A stretch of 34,385 bases of DNA from Lachnospiraceae bacterium (GCA_003507655.1 DNUZ01000025.1:1-34385); one strand, 5' to 3'. Shown: positions 26,861 through 34,127, counted from the stretch's first letter. The notes: generated by a model not told the origin, from the sequence alone. Program-made: numbers and translations.

Positions 26861-27093
26861 AAGTAATCAGATGGCTTTGGAAAGCTCCACTGGAATTTCA
26901 CCATTCCCATTCTGATGGGTGAACCGCACCATGCGAGTGTATCATTATTCTGATATACGGGTCATGGCAGCAACTTTTCCAACAGTCGCTTACGGATCAC
27001 TGGCGTGGTCGCTCGCTTCTTTATCCCTCCTTTTCATGGGTCATGGCGTTCCAGTCCGTCGGCTCACCGCATATCAAACGTATCTGATTACTT
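26861..27093 (-). ncRNA. Candidate structured non-coding RNA between orf8-like gene and recombinase module
   Basis: The 383-base gap 26782-27164 has no convincing gene but strong pairing. An outer stem AAGTAATCAGAT/ATCTGATTACTT (12 bases, ends at 26861 and 27093) encloses a second long-range stem of GGTGAGCCG with CGGTTCACC as read on the minus strand (27068-27060 with 26926-26918), which needs one G-U pair. Local hairpins include TGGA-AAGC-TCCA (26878-26889) and CCCAT/ATGGG (26906-26919), the latter competing with the long stem. The segment is GC-richer than its surroundings, and GGGTCATGGC occurs twice. The G-U pair works only on the minus strand. Alternatives are an origin of transfer or a recombinase accessory region. 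Confidence 0.4.
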
Positions 27094-27164
27094 TATTCAA
27101 TTTTCAAAGAACACTTGTAAAACGGAGCTGGAATGAGGTGGTATCACACTCCGTATATATTCGC

Positions 27165-27404
27165 TTATTTCACTCTGACTTCAAAACCTAGAATTGCTTT
27201 AATAAGGGCAGCTCTAATTCTGCCTTTCAGTTCCATATCGACCACAATATACATATTTCCGTGTTCATCATAGAACGGGCGTAAACTTGCTTTTGATATG
27301 TAAGCGTCATAGTGATTTAAAATTTTCTCTATTGCCACTTCGTCGCCATCAGCAGCTAAACTGATTGTGGAGAATAGAGGACACTTTTTTGTAGACTTCA
27401 TCAT
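27165..27404 (-). CDS. Tn916 Orf8-like helix-turn-helix protein
   Basis: 79 residues. CPLFSTISLAADGDEVAIEKIL, then HYDAYISKAS and a C-terminal ELKGRIRAALIKAILGFEV, is the pattern of the small protein encoded after the sigma-like gene in Tn916-family elements. It is probably a DNA-binding partner of that sigma factor. Its ATG lies one base beyond the sigma-factor stop, and its ribosome site GAGGAGG is formed by the last sigma codons, so the two are coupled. Confidence 0.8.
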   Translation of the reverse strand: MMKSTKKCPLFSTISLAADGDEVAIEKILNHYDAYISKASLRPFYDEHGNMYIVVDMELKGRIRAALIKAILGFEVRVK

Positions 27405-27405
27405 G

Positions 27406-27825
27406 TTATAATTCCTCCTCGTACATATCTCTAATGAGCTTTAGTGAACACATTCTGTTTCTATAAACAGAGTTTCTGGAAATATCCAAAATCTCTGCGA
27501 TTTCTGCGTCTGGTAATTCCAGAAAGTAGAACATCAACACAACATTGCGTCGTCTTTCACTTAATTTTTTGATTGCTTCACATAATTTCTCATCATAGAC
27601 ACGAACTTCTGTACCGAACACATCAAAGGAAGTAAATTCAAGCGAGTATTCGTCCGATACACCCAACTGGTTTAATTCCAGCTCTGGTATTTCACAGAAA
27701 GATATTTCATGCTTTGCACGTCTGGCAAGTTCTTTGTTGTAGTTCTTTACAGTTCTGCCAATCACCTTACGAGCCAGACAGTCAAATTGAAGTCTTATAG
27801 CGTTCTCAAATGAAGAAGGTTTCAT
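27406..27825 (-). CDS. Tn916 Orf7-like sigma-70 family regulator
   Basis: 139 residues from the ATG at 27825, which has a perfect AAAGGAGGTGA site; a longer upstream frame lacks one. The C-terminal half is a sigma region-4 helix-turn-helix (LSERRRNVVLMFYFLELP, then AEIAEILDISRNSVYRNR). In Tn916 the homologous gene, with orf8, switches on excision and transfer genes. A leader peptide and two hairpins lie upstream of this gene, suggesting control by attenuation. Confidence 0.85.
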   Translation of the reverse strand: MKPSSFENAIRLQFDCLARKVIGRTVKNYNKELARRAKHEISFCEIPELELNQLGVSDEYSLEFTSFDVFGTEVRVYDEKLCEAIKKLSERRRNVVLMFYFLELPDAEIAEILDISRNSVYRNRMCSLKLIRDMYEEEL

Positions 27826-27954
27826 AATCTCACCTCCTTTCAAGTTGAAGTTGCTAAAGCGAAAAGGCTTTTTACCTCTTTCCGCACTAACACTCAACAC
27901 GGAGGGGTGATTTGTAACCCGAATCAGAAAAAAATCAAAAAATTTTTTAAAGTA

Positions 27955-27998
27955 GCAAAAAAGCACAAGAGCAATACTGACGTGCTGTTCTTGTGCCT
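27955..27998 (-). terminator. Terminator upstream of the sigma-factor gene (attenuator candidate)
   Basis: On the minus strand GCACAAGA...TCTTGTGC forms a strong stem, extended by inner GCA/TGC pairing, and is followed by TTTTTT. It lies between the leader peptide and the sigma gene, so transcription must pass it to express orf7 and orf8. Confidence 0.75.
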
Positions 27999-28049
27999 TA
28001 TAAATTGTTCCTGCTATGTGATGTGAAAAACCATATACAAGAGCGATAT

Positions 28050-28072
28050 AATCCGCAAAAGTTAAACGGATT
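28050..28072 (-). promoter_or_regulatory. Hairpin overlapping the leader-peptide stop
   Basis: AATCCG and CGGATT pair around an 11-base loop that contains the leader's TAA. A ribosome finishing the leader would cover this stem, as in attenuation controls. Confidence 0.5.
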
Positions 28073-28124
28073 TTTTTAACAAGCTACCAATGGTCGAATG
28101 TTGTTGAATGTATAGGCATTCCAT
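28062..28124 (-). CDS. Leader peptide (20 aa) upstream of the sigma-factor gene
   Basis: A 20-codon frame starting MECLYIQQHS and ending with two lysines, serine and valine. It has a very strong CAGGAGG ribosome site 7 bases before the ATG. That site sits in the loop of a hairpin formed by GCGGCT and AGCCGC (28125-28145). Downstream come the 28050-28072 hairpin and the T-tailed terminator at 27955-27998, then the sigma gene. Tn916 controls tet(M), and through it orf7, by a comparable leader peptide; here the leader lies directly before orf7. The sequence supports attenuation; what signal it senses is unknown. Confidence 0.6.
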   Translation of the reverse strand: MECLYIQQHSTIGSLLKKSV

Positions 28125-28145
28125 GCGGCTACCTCCTGAAGCCGC
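28125..28145 (-). promoter_or_regulatory. Hairpin presenting the leader's ribosome site in its loop
   Basis: GCGGCT and AGCCGC form a 6-base GC-rich stem. Its 9-base loop TCAGGAGGT carries the whole Shine-Dalgarno sequence of the leader peptide, and the stem ends directly at the ATG. Confidence 0.55.
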
Positions 28146-28166
28146 TAAAACAAAACCAACCAGTAG

Positions 28167-28186
28167 TTTGTCCACCGTTGGACAAA
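28167..28186. promoter_or_regulatory. Palindromic operator candidate between xre and the leader
   Basis: TTTGTCCA-CCGT-TGGACAAA is a perfect 8-base inverted repeat with a 4-base centre. It lies in the control region between the divergent XRE repressor and leader/sigma genes, where a repressor would bind. Confidence 0.45.
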
Positions 28187-28216
28187 AATAAAACGGCGGC
28201 TGTATGAACCGTCGTT
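28186..28216 (-). terminator. Terminator facing transcripts from the cargo side
   Basis: On the minus strand AACGACGG pairs with CCGCCGTT (one mismatch), followed by TTATTTTT. It would stop leftward read-through before the leader region. Confidence 0.45.
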
Positions 28217-28328
28217 CTATCTAAAAGGACGTATAAAAGCATTACTGCTGACAACGGTTTTTTTTTACCGCCAAGCAGCATATATTGTTATTTACCTGTT
28301 CATAGGAACTGATAAACCTTGCAATACG

Positions 28329-28368
28329 TTTTACTGTACCTGTTACAAATTCTTTAGGAACAGTAAAA
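28329..28368. promoter_or_regulatory. Inverted repeat just upstream of the xre ribosome site
   Basis: TTTTACTGT (28329-28337) and ACAGTAAAA (28360-28368) are perfect 9-base arms, and the right arm ends a few bases before GAGGTG. The position fits an autoregulatory operator. Confidence 0.45.
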
Positions 28369-28387
28369 TGTAGTGAGGTGATTAATT

Positions 28388-28744
28388 ATGCGTAAAACAG
28401 AAGATAAATACGATTTCAGAGCCTTTGGTCTTGCCATCAAAGCGGCAAGGATGAAACAAGGTCTGACCCGTGAACAGGTGGGAGCAAAAATTGAAATTGA
28501 CCCACGCTATCTGACGAATATTGAGAATAAAGGGCAGCACCCAAGTTTACAGGTGTTTTATGACCTTGTAACTCTACTTAATGTGTCTGTTGATGAAATT
28601 TTCCTGCCGACCAGTGACAAAGTAAAAAGCACTCGCCGCAGACAGTTGGAACAACAGCTTGATACTTTCGACGACAAAGATATGGTTGTCATGGAGAGCG
28701 TCGCTGCTGGTATCATCAAATCAAAGGAAGTGGGGGAAGATTAG
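28388..28744 (+). CDS. XRE-family repressor, Tn916 Orf9-like
   Basis: 118 residues with an N-terminal helix-turn-helix (residues ~10-65; [19 protein letters not shown] and [18 protein letters not shown]). It has GAGGTG eight bases before the ATG and is the only rightward gene in this part of the element, as orf9 is in Tn916, where it represses the orf7 promoter. A terminator formed partly by its last codons follows. A second copy of its 3' end lies at 31748-31837. Confidence 0.88.
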   Translation: MRKTEDKYDFRAFGLAIKAARMKQGLTREQVGAKIEIDPRYLTNIENKGQHPSLQVFYDLVTLLNVSVDEIFLPTSDKVKSTRRRQLEQQLDTFDDKDMVVMESVAAGIIKSKEVGED

Positions 28745-28758
28745 TTCCTCCATTTTTA
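28730..28758 (+). terminator. Terminator of the xre gene
   Basis: TGGGGGAA and TTCCTCCA pair (with one wobble) around the stop codon, followed by TTTTTATTT. Confidence 0.6.
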
Positions 28759-28802
28759 TTTGCCTGCCAATCATACGGGATATGGTGATAGGTAATAAAA
28801 AT

Positions 28803-28847
28803 GAGCCGATAATCTATGAGATATGAAATCCTCTGAATTATCGGCTC
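28803..28847 (-). terminator. Terminator of KTR gene 1
   Basis: GAGCCGATAAT and ATTATCGGCTC form a perfect 11-base stem; on the minus strand it is followed by ATTTTTATT. A near-identical structure ends KTR gene 2. Confidence 0.75.
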
Positions 28848-28852
28848 TGCAT

Positions 28853-29026
28853 CTAAGTGTCTGGCTCTTTGATTACTGTTATTTTTAATTTGCTGGCATT
28901 AATTAGGTTTTCCTGTTTGCATTTTGGACAATACAGTGGAAAACTTATCAACTTAGTATCCGTTCTGATTTTTGTTCTTGTTTTATTCTTGCATATAGGA
29001 CAGTATATCCATTTTGCTGTTCCCAT
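28853..29026 (-). CDS. Cysteine-rich KTR-domain protein 1 (57 aa)
   Basis: The ATG at 29026 follows GAAAGGAAACAA. The protein is a small zinc ribbon, with YCPICKNKTRTKIR and YCPKCKQE giving two CxxC pairs. The name comes from the KTR triplet. Such genes are common passengers in Tn916-type and tet-bearing elements; their function is unknown. It is about 70% similar by eye to KTR protein 2 at 31900-32085. Confidence 0.75.
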   Translation of the reverse strand: MGTAKWIYCPICKNKTRTKIRTDTKLISFPLYCPKCKQENLINASKLKITVIKEPDT

Positions 29027-29045
29027 TTGTTTCCTTTCTGATATA

Positions 29046-29558
29046 CTATTTTAATGTAAATTCACATGCCAAATAATAAGTGTCATAATCCCAATCTTTA
29101 GGGGATTCGAAATAAGAAATACTTACTATTATTCTATAGTGCCCTGATGGGAGTTCGCCATAAACCGAGGAAATATCAAATGGTAAACTTAATCTTTCGG
29201 TGGGATTTATAACTGCATCATCTTCGTTATCTTTTGATGGGTCATAAAGTTGAGTTAATTGATACCATGTTTCTGATTGCTCCGCTTCAATTTCAAAATA
29301 GGCTTTAGAATAATGATACTCTTTGTTGGAGTTATTTTCTAAAAAAAATTTTGCGTTTTCTAAGTCAGAATACTCTTTTTCACTTGATGTAAGCTCAACA
29401 TCTGATAAAGTATTAATTTTTTCCTCAGTTCCATAGGACGAAACCTCATAATTCTCTTTGAAATCCTGTGATGATATTATTTCTTCATCTGATGTTGAAT
29501 TGCACCCGGACAAAATGCTTGTGACAGTTATTAAAATAATACAGATAATTTTTTTCAT
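29046..29558 (-). CDS. Lipoprotein with C-terminal Ig-like domain
   Basis: 170 residues. The lipobox ITSILSGC-type signal (cleavage before Cys19, in LSGCNS) marks a membrane-anchored lipoprotein outside the cell. The C-terminal ~80 residues, with LPSGHYRIIVSISYF and YYLACEFTLK, resemble the Ig-like domain found at the end of BlaR1/M56-like proteins and related lipoproteins. It has a GGAGG site and lies 50 bases downstream of the kinase gene in the same direction, so it may be a sensor accessory or target of that two-component system. Residues 25-60 are acidic and probably unstructured. Confidence 0.72.
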   Translation of the reverse strand: MKKIICIILITVTSILSGCNSTSDEEIISSQDFKENYEVSSYGTEEKINTLSDVELTSSEKEYSDLENAKFFLENNSNKEYHYSKAYFEIEAEQSETWYQLTQLYDPSKDNEDDAVINPTERLSLPFDISSVYGELPSGHYRIIVSISYFESPKDWDYDTYYLACEFTLK

Positions 29559-29608
29559 AATCGAAACCTCCTTTATAAGTGCTTAATGCAATTATATGGG
29601 GAAAATGT

Positions 29609-30943
29609 CTATTTTTCATCAACATATGCAATTTTTATACAAGCTGTAACACAGGCTCCCCCCTTATGATTATTTGAAATTTTTATTGTACCTCCATGCC
29701 TTTCACATAATATTTTACAAATGTTTAATCCCAGACCTAGATGTTCAGACGTAGTATCTTGCGATGGTTTATAAAATGGTAATGTTACACGTTCTATATC
29801 CGTACTTTTGAAACCACAGCCATCGTCAGAGACCGTAATCAATAAAAATTCCTCCTGTTTATTTACATCAATAGCTATCATCGACTTAGCATATCTAATG
29901 CTATTAGACAACAGGTTTTCATAAATTTGTATGATAATTTCAAGATTGATAAATAGAGTTTGCTGTTTATTACAATTTGTTTTAATCGTATATTCTATAT
30001 CAGAACAGAGCATTTCCGTTGTATTTGATAAGGTTTTTAATAAGAAGTCAAAGTTTATGTTTTCTTTTTCGATTTCTATATCTTCTAAACGGTATAAGTT
30101 TGTCATAGCACTAACGTATTTTTCAAGCCGTTCCACATTGTTGCGTACTGTTGATAATTCGTCGAGTACCTCCTGTTGAGAAACTAATCCTTTGGGAATA
30201 AATGATAACAACATTGTGGTATGTCCTTTTAGTATTGTTAAAGGCGTGCGTAAATCATGTGAAAAAGCAGCATTTAATCTCCTTTGTTCAGTAAATTGCC
30301 GTATCATTTTTTGGTTGTTTTGATATAAACAATTTTTCATCTTCTCAAATGCAAGACACAGCCTCCCCATCTCGTCTTTATAAGGGTAAGGCAACGTAAA
30401 ATCCAGTTCGTTGTTTTCGACTTTTCTGTATGCATTCGTCAGTAACTTTATGGGTCTTACTAATTTTCGGTTTACAAAGATAGTCACACAAAGAATCATG
30501 CTAATTGAAAGAACAATAGGAATGGTGACAATATTAACCACACCTAGAGCAGAATCCACAATTCTATCATGTTTAGTAAACTTTGGTGAAACTTCAATGT
30601 AAGAAACATGATTAGGATAAATATATTCTTGTACTGGACGTTCCTTTTGATAGTCTACAACAAAATTACATACTTCCTTTTCACTTGCATTATATATTGT
30701 GTATTCTGTTTGGTCTTTGTTATATTTCGCTGTAAATGAACCATTTTCAGGTATATCATACCTTGTTGTCATGTCCTCATATTTATAGTTAAGGTTTATT
30801 CTGTAATCATCTACAAGAGTAATAGATATAACACCTATTACAATACCAATCACTAAGGAAATAAGAGCATAAAAAACAAACGAATTTTTAATACTCATGT
30901 TGTCAATATAATGCCTTGAATTTTTTCGCCTTACTTTTTCCAT
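29609..30943 (-). CDS. Sensor histidine kinase
   Basis: 444 residues. Membrane helices at ~20-44 and ~136-157 enclose a ~90-residue extracellular sensor. A HAMP linker follows to ~205, then the phospho-acceptor His229 in AFSHDLRTPLT. The ATPase domain has the N box ENLLSNSIRYA, G1 DDGCGF and G2 GLGLNI. The gene starts inside the end of the response-regulator gene (13-base overlap), so the pair is co-expressed. It looks like an envelope-stress or antibiotic-type kinase, but the signal cannot be read from sequence. Confidence 0.92.
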   Translation of the reverse strand: MEKVRRKNSRHYIDNMSIKNSFVFYALISLVIGIVIGVISITLVDDYRINLNYKYEDMTTRYDIPENGSFTAKYNKDQTEYTIYNASEKEVCNFVVDYQKERPVQEYIYPNHVSYIEVSPKFTKHDRIVDSALGVVNIVTIPIVLSISMILCVTIFVNRKLVRPIKLLTNAYRKVENNELDFTLPYPYKDEMGRLCLAFEKMKNCLYQNNQKMIRQFTEQRRLNAAFSHDLRTPLTILKGHTTMLLSFIPKGLVSQQEVLDELSTVRNNVERLEKYVSAMTNLYRLEDIEIEKENINFDFLLKTLSNTTEMLCSDIEYTIKTNCNKQQTLFINLEIIIQIYENLLSNSIRYAKSMIAIDVNKQEEFLLITVSDDGCGFKSTDIERVTLPFYKPSQDTTSEHLGLGLNICKILCERHGGTIKISNNHKGGACVTACIKIAYVDEK

Positions 30944-31605
30944 TTATATCCGCACCCCCAGACAGTTTCTATATAAGGATTGTCGCCTATAGAAAGGAAT
31001 TTTGTTCTTATCCGGCGTATATGTTCTGTAATAACAGAATTGTCGCCAGAACCATCTAAGCCCCATACTTTTTCATAAATTGTCTCACGATCAAAAATAA
31101 TCCCCTTGTTTTGTGAAAGAAATTCAATAATATCAAACTCTTTCTTCGTAAAATTTATTTCAGCATTTCTATAAAAAACAACTCGTGATGAATAATCAAT
31201 TACTATATTATTATCGAACTGAACTATTGCGGACGAACCATGTCTTTTTTCTCTCCGCAAATGTGCAGCAACTCTGGCTTCTAATTCATCAACGGAGAAA
31301 GGCTTTACAACATAGTCGTCACCACCGACAGCAAATCCTTTGATTTTATCACAGTCCTCAATCCGAGCTGTTAAAAAAATAATAGGACAGGACACAAAAT
31401 TCCTGATTTTTTCACAAATTGTAAAACCATTCATATCTGGCATATTTATATCTAATAAAATAATATCTGGATGTTTTGTGATTGCATTCAGTGCTTCTTT
31501 TCCGTTAATTGCTGTGTATACTACATAACCAATTTTGCAAAAATATTGATTTAGCATTGATACAATATCTCTTTCGTCGTCTACAATCAAAATGCTCTGT
31601 GCCAT
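30931..31605 (-). CDS. OmpR-family response regulator
   Basis: 224 residues from the ATG at 31605, which has AAGGAGG; the upstream in-frame start at 31638 has no ribosome site. The receiver has the acidic pair DDE near residue 9, phospho-acceptor Asp52 in ILLDINMPDMNG, the LTA threonine and the KPF lysine. The C-terminal winged helix covers ~125-224 (SRVVFYRNAEINFTKKEFDI). It is the partner of the kinase just downstream and first in the regulator-kinase-lipoprotein operon. Confidence 0.93.
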   Translation of the reverse strand: MAQSILIVDDERDIVSMLNQYFCKIGYVVYTAINGKEALNAITKHPDIILLDINMPDMNGFTICEKIRNFVSCPIIFLTARIEDCDKIKGFAVGGDDYVVKPFSVDELEARVAAHLRREKRHGSSAIVQFDNNIVIDYSSRVVFYRNAEINFTKKEFDIIEFLSQNKGIIFDRETIYEKVWGLDGSGDNSVITEHIRRIRTKFLSIGDNPYIETVWGCGYKWKK

Positions 31606-31711
31606 ATCTCGTTCCTCCTTAGAAATATATCTTATCATTGAAAAAGCAATTTTTTATCAACTATGTCCACATACTACTGTTAAAAATTGATAGATTTTAG
31701 CTATTTTAATT

Positions 31712-31740
31712 ATTATAATCTCTTAAACGAAATGTAACAA
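31712..31740 (-). promoter_or_regulatory. Promoter for the response-regulator operon
   Basis: On the minus strand TTGTTA (31735-31740) and TATAAT (31712-31717) are spaced by 17 bases. It abuts the xre remnant, about 107 bases before the response-regulator start. Confidence 0.55.
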
Positions 31741-31747
31741 CTATATT

Positions 31748-31837
31748 AATCAGCTTGCAAATCATACCGAAGACTTAATTATTATTGAAAGTGTTGATGA
31801 TGGAATTATTAAGTCAAAGGAAGTGGAGAAAAAATAA
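31748..31837 (+). pseudogene. Truncated 3' fragment of an XRE repressor gene
   Basis: Translation gives about 29 residues ending [19 protein letters not shown], which aligns with the end of the intact XRE repressor ([19 protein letters not shown]). No start and no helix-turn-helix remain. The 5' end stops where the promoter of the kinase operon begins, which marks the cargo junction. Confidence 0.75.
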
Positions 31838-31853
31838 AATCTCCACTTTTTTG
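31821..31853 (+). terminator. Terminator after the xre remnant
   Basis: AAGTGGAGA and TCTCCACTT form a perfect 9-base stem followed by TTTT, the counterpart of the terminator at 28730-28758. Confidence 0.65.
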
Positions 31854-31864
31854 TTTCAAAAAAT

Positions 31865-31909
31865 GAGCCGACAATCTATAAGTTACAATAACTTACAAAT
31901 TATCGGCTC
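31865..31909 (-). terminator. Terminator of KTR gene 2
   Basis: GAGCCGACAAT and ATTATCGGCTC pair, with inner AAGTTA/TAACTT; on the minus strand ATTTTTTG follows. It overlaps the last codons of the KTR gene. Confidence 0.7.
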
Positions 31910-32085
31910 TGCGTCTTAGCGTCTGGCTCTCTGATAATTATATTTCCACGTTTCATATTGATTATAGTTTCTTGTTTGCACTTCGGACAGAATAACGGAA
32001 AATTTATCAGTTCTGTATCGTTCCGTATTTTGGTTCGTGTCTTATTGTTACAAATAGGGCAAAACACCCATGATTGATTACTCAT
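31900..32085 (-). CDS. Cysteine-rich KTR-domain protein 2 (61 aa)
   Basis: I start it at the ATG at 32085 (MSNQSWVF), which has AGAGGAG; a start five codons further up overlaps that site. FCPICNNKTRTKIR and FCPKCKQE give the two CxxC pairs of a zinc ribbon. The tail runs NMKRGNIIIREPD. It is the same family as KTR protein 1, with both gene and terminator repeated. Confidence 0.78.
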   Translation of the reverse strand: MSNQSWVFCPICNNKTRTKIRNDTELINFPLFCPKCKQETIINMKRGNIIIREPDAKTQSR

Positions 32086-32200
32086 AAAAGCTCCTCTCAT
32101 ATTCGCTTAATCTTACAAATTTATTCTACAAATTTTATTTTTTCATAAAAAATAACTAGTCAATACCATTACTAAAGTTATCTCCAAGACATCAGCAATT

Positions 32201-32812
32201 TTAATATATATACGGAAAAAGTTTATATGTTTTTTCTTTATATAAGTTATATTCTTTGAAATATTTTTGTAAAACTGCTTCTTCAACATTTATTCTTATT
32301 TGATAGCAAACAAAGCTACAAATAGCAACTATCAATATAGCAGGGATATTCTTTAACGCAATACTCACGCCCAATAATGACAGAATACTTCCAGTGTAGG
32401 CAGGGTGGCGGACAAATTTATACATACCATTTGTTATTAGCTGTTGTTCTTTACTAATCTGAACATTTAATGTAAATGCCTTTTTTAAAGTTAAAACAGC
32501 TTTTATACGAATACAAATCCCGACTGCTGTAATTAACATACCAATTTTTGCAAAGTAAGCAGGCAACGTCAATTCTCTTATGCAAAATGGAGCTTTTTGA
32601 CTGATACATAGAAAACTAATTATCAAACAAAATACAAAATTTAAATATAACAACCATTTCGTTCCTAAATCTCTAGTGTCAATTTTTTCAGTTCTATTTT
32701 GCTTTGAACGTGTATAAAAGAAAATAAATATTTCGGAAATAAGTAAACACATTAGCAACACATTAAATATATAATATTCAATAGCACTATTAAATTTTGT
32801 CATATCGCCCAT
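32201..32812 (-). CDS. Isoprenylcysteine carboxyl methyltransferase-like membrane protein
   Basis: 203 residues with about five membrane helices. LITNGMYKFVRHPAYTGSIL is the SAM-binding signature of the ICMT/PEMT membrane methyltransferases, and RINVEEAVLQKYFKEY is the conserved C-terminal helix. The bacterial substrates of this family are mostly unknown; lipids or lipid-linked molecules are plausible. It is the last gene of a three-gene set with DUF3021 and LytTR genes, 5 bases after the former. No terminator is evident before 32100. Confidence 0.8.
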   Translation of the reverse strand: MGDMTKFNSAIEYYIFNVLLMCLLISEIFIFFYTRSKQNRTEKIDTRDLGTKWLLYLNFVFCLIISFLCISQKAPFCIRELTLPAYFAKIGMLITAVGICIRIKAVLTLKKAFTLNVQISKEQQLITNGMYKFVRHPAYTGSILSLLGVSIALKNIPAILIVAICSFVCYQIRINVEEAVLQKYFKEYNLYKEKTYKLFPYIY

Positions 32813-32817
32813 TACTA

Positions 32818-33231
32818 TTACCTCTTATTCCTTAATTTTAAAAAATTGTTTATTTCATCAGCTTGTCTTTTGGAAATATGATAAAAATAGCAATGAATAG
32901 CTATCATAATTAAAATATAGACACATGAATACCATGTAATGTTAATTGCACTAAACGCAAACCATTTACCTATAAATGCCACACCAATGGTTATTGGATA
33001 TAATATAATCATTTCAGCAATAAAGTGATATATATATTTGCTAAAATCTATAAATGATAGAAGCCAATCGACAATCACTGACACCATAAGATAAACAAAC
33101 ACCTGCAAAATAAAGAAACAAAATCTGTCTTTAGAATATCCTGCTATAATATTGCTTATCGTTGCATACAAAATAATAAATGTAAATGCCATAGAAAATG
33201 CAGGAAGATATGTCCTTAAAAATTTATTCAT
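32818..33231 (-). CDS. DUF3021-family four-helix membrane protein
   Basis: 137 residues from the ATG at 33231 (MNKFLRTYLPAFSMAF), which has AAGGAG eight bases upstream; a GTG three codons earlier lies inside that site. Four membrane helices near residues 8-28, 38-60, 68-90 and 98-118 and a charged tail match DUF3021. These proteins are regularly encoded next to a LytTR regulator and may act as its membrane-bound antagonist. The gene overlaps the LytTR stop by 8 bases, supporting that pairing. Confidence 0.75.
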   Translation of the reverse strand: MNKFLRTYLPAFSMAFTFIILYATISNIIAGYSKDRFCFFILQVFVYLMVSVIVDWLLSFIDFSKYIYHFIAEMIILYPITIGVAFIGKWFAFSAINITWYSCVYILIMIAIHCYFYHISKRQADEINNFLKLRNKR

Positions 33232-33688
33232 AATAGCCACTCCTTATCTTATCTCTTAGAATAGGAATATATTTTCTTGAAACAATTAGATTTTCTTCAT
33301 TGTTAAGTTCTGCCAATAATCTGTGGTTAGGGTAAGGTTTAACACAGACCAGACAAGAAATATTCAATAAGACTGTTTTGCTTATCCTTACAACATTTGA
33401 CCTTATTAAATCTTGTTCAATAGCAGAAAGTGTCTTTTTACATTCAAATATTTTTTGTTGAGTGTACATAAATGTTTTTTTATCAACAGTTTCAAAATAC
33501 AAGACTTCATTTAATGGTATCTGATACAGCTTTTTTTCAAAAATTCCTTGTATAAGATATTCTTGTTGACGGATATATTGAACAATCCGATTTAAAGGTT
33601 GGGTCATACTTGAATATCGTATATCTATTTCCGGTTCAGCCAAATCTTTTTTTTCCAATAGTTGCAGTTTCAATATGCTTTCCTCCAT
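33224..33688 (-). CDS. LytTR-type DNA-binding regulator
   Basis: 154 residues if started at the ATG at 33688 (MEESILKLQLL). A longer form from a TTG at 33745 is open but would add 19 residues not usual in the family, and neither start has a strong ribosome site. The C-terminal ~95 residues are a LytTR domain: IPLNEVLYFETVDKKTFMYT, then LIRSNVVRISKTVLLNIS and VSRKYIP. There is no receiver domain. It probably regulates its own operon with the DUF3021 protein. Confidence 0.8.
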   Translation of the reverse strand: MEESILKLQLLEKKDLAEPEIDIRYSSMTQPLNRIVQYIRQQEYLIQGIFEKKLYQIPLNEVLYFETVDKKTFMYTQQKIFECKKTLSAIEQDLIRSNVVRISKTVLLNISCLVCVKPYPNHRLLAELNNEENLIVSRKYIPILRDKIRSGYYE

Positions 33689-33790
33689 GTACTTTAATAG
33701 AAGTTTAATATTTCTCCAAAACAATCGCAAGCACTTTAAGTTCAAATACCCTTAACAGCATTTAAAATACCCAAATTTTACTTTAGCCAA

Positions 33791-34015
33791 TTAAAGTTTT
33801 GTTTTCTTTGCAATTTTATAGATATATTCTTCTGACGTGGGACGCTTACTTCCAAACAACTTTTTGAAATTTTCCTGTACTTGTGGGTCTGTACTGGTCA
33901 TTGCTTCATCAATAGTAGCTTCTATATCAGTCTGAACATCAGCAAACGATACTCCACCAGCCTTAGCACCAAGTTTCAACATTTTTTTAATATTTCTCTT
34001 TTTTAGCCCTATCAT
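33791..34015 (-). CDS. Small conserved-looking protein, unknown (74 aa)
   Basis: The ATG lies behind AGGAGTTAAAAGAT. The product begins with a basic helix ([20 protein letters not shown]), has an acidic middle ([18 protein letters not shown]), and ends in a basic segment with [15 protein letters not shown]. No membrane segment or signal is visible. I do not recognise the family. It sits between the conjugation gene and the LytTR cargo, so it may be cargo rather than backbone. Confidence 0.6.
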   Translation of the reverse strand: MIGLKKRNIKKMLKLGAKAGGVSFADVQTDIEATIDEAMTSTDPQVQENFKKLFGSKRPTSEEYIYKIAKKTKL

Positions 34016-34079
34016 ATCTTTTAACTCCTATTCGCATCTTATTTTGCAAATTTTGTAAATACTAATCCGGAATGGAAAT

Positions 34080-34121
34080 AAGGCTTGCGGAGCATACTAT
34101 ACAGTTTATGACGCAAGCCTT
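34080..34121 (-). terminator. Hairpin/terminator after the TcpC-like gene
   Basis: AAGGCTTGCG and CGCAAGCCTT are perfect 10-base arms; on the minus strand ATTT follows. It lies 7 bases after the stop and separates the transfer operon from the cargo. The T-run is short, so partial read-through is possible. Confidence 0.6.
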
Positions 34122-34127
34122 GATTAT

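Larger units (their letters stand above)
28655..29026. repeat. Duplicated xre-3'-end/terminator/KTR junction, copy 1 (intact)
   Basis: This stretch (last ~30 xre codons, rightward terminator, leftward terminator, KTR gene) matches 31748-32085 in order, orientation and spacing. The two copies flank the lipoprotein-kinase-regulator module. Confidence 0.7.
31748..32085. repeat. Duplicated xre-3'-end/terminator/KTR junction, copy 2 (xre truncated)
   Basis: The second copy of the junction at 28655-29026, with the same order: xre tail, rightward terminator, leftward GAGCCG terminator, KTR gene. Confidence 0.7.

Noticed and set aside
26919..27191. A 90-codon rightward frame in the gap before the sigma/orf8 genes
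   Set aside because: No ribosome site, odd composition, and it lies over strong inverted repeats with overlapping open frames on the other strand. Better explained as structured non-coding DNA.
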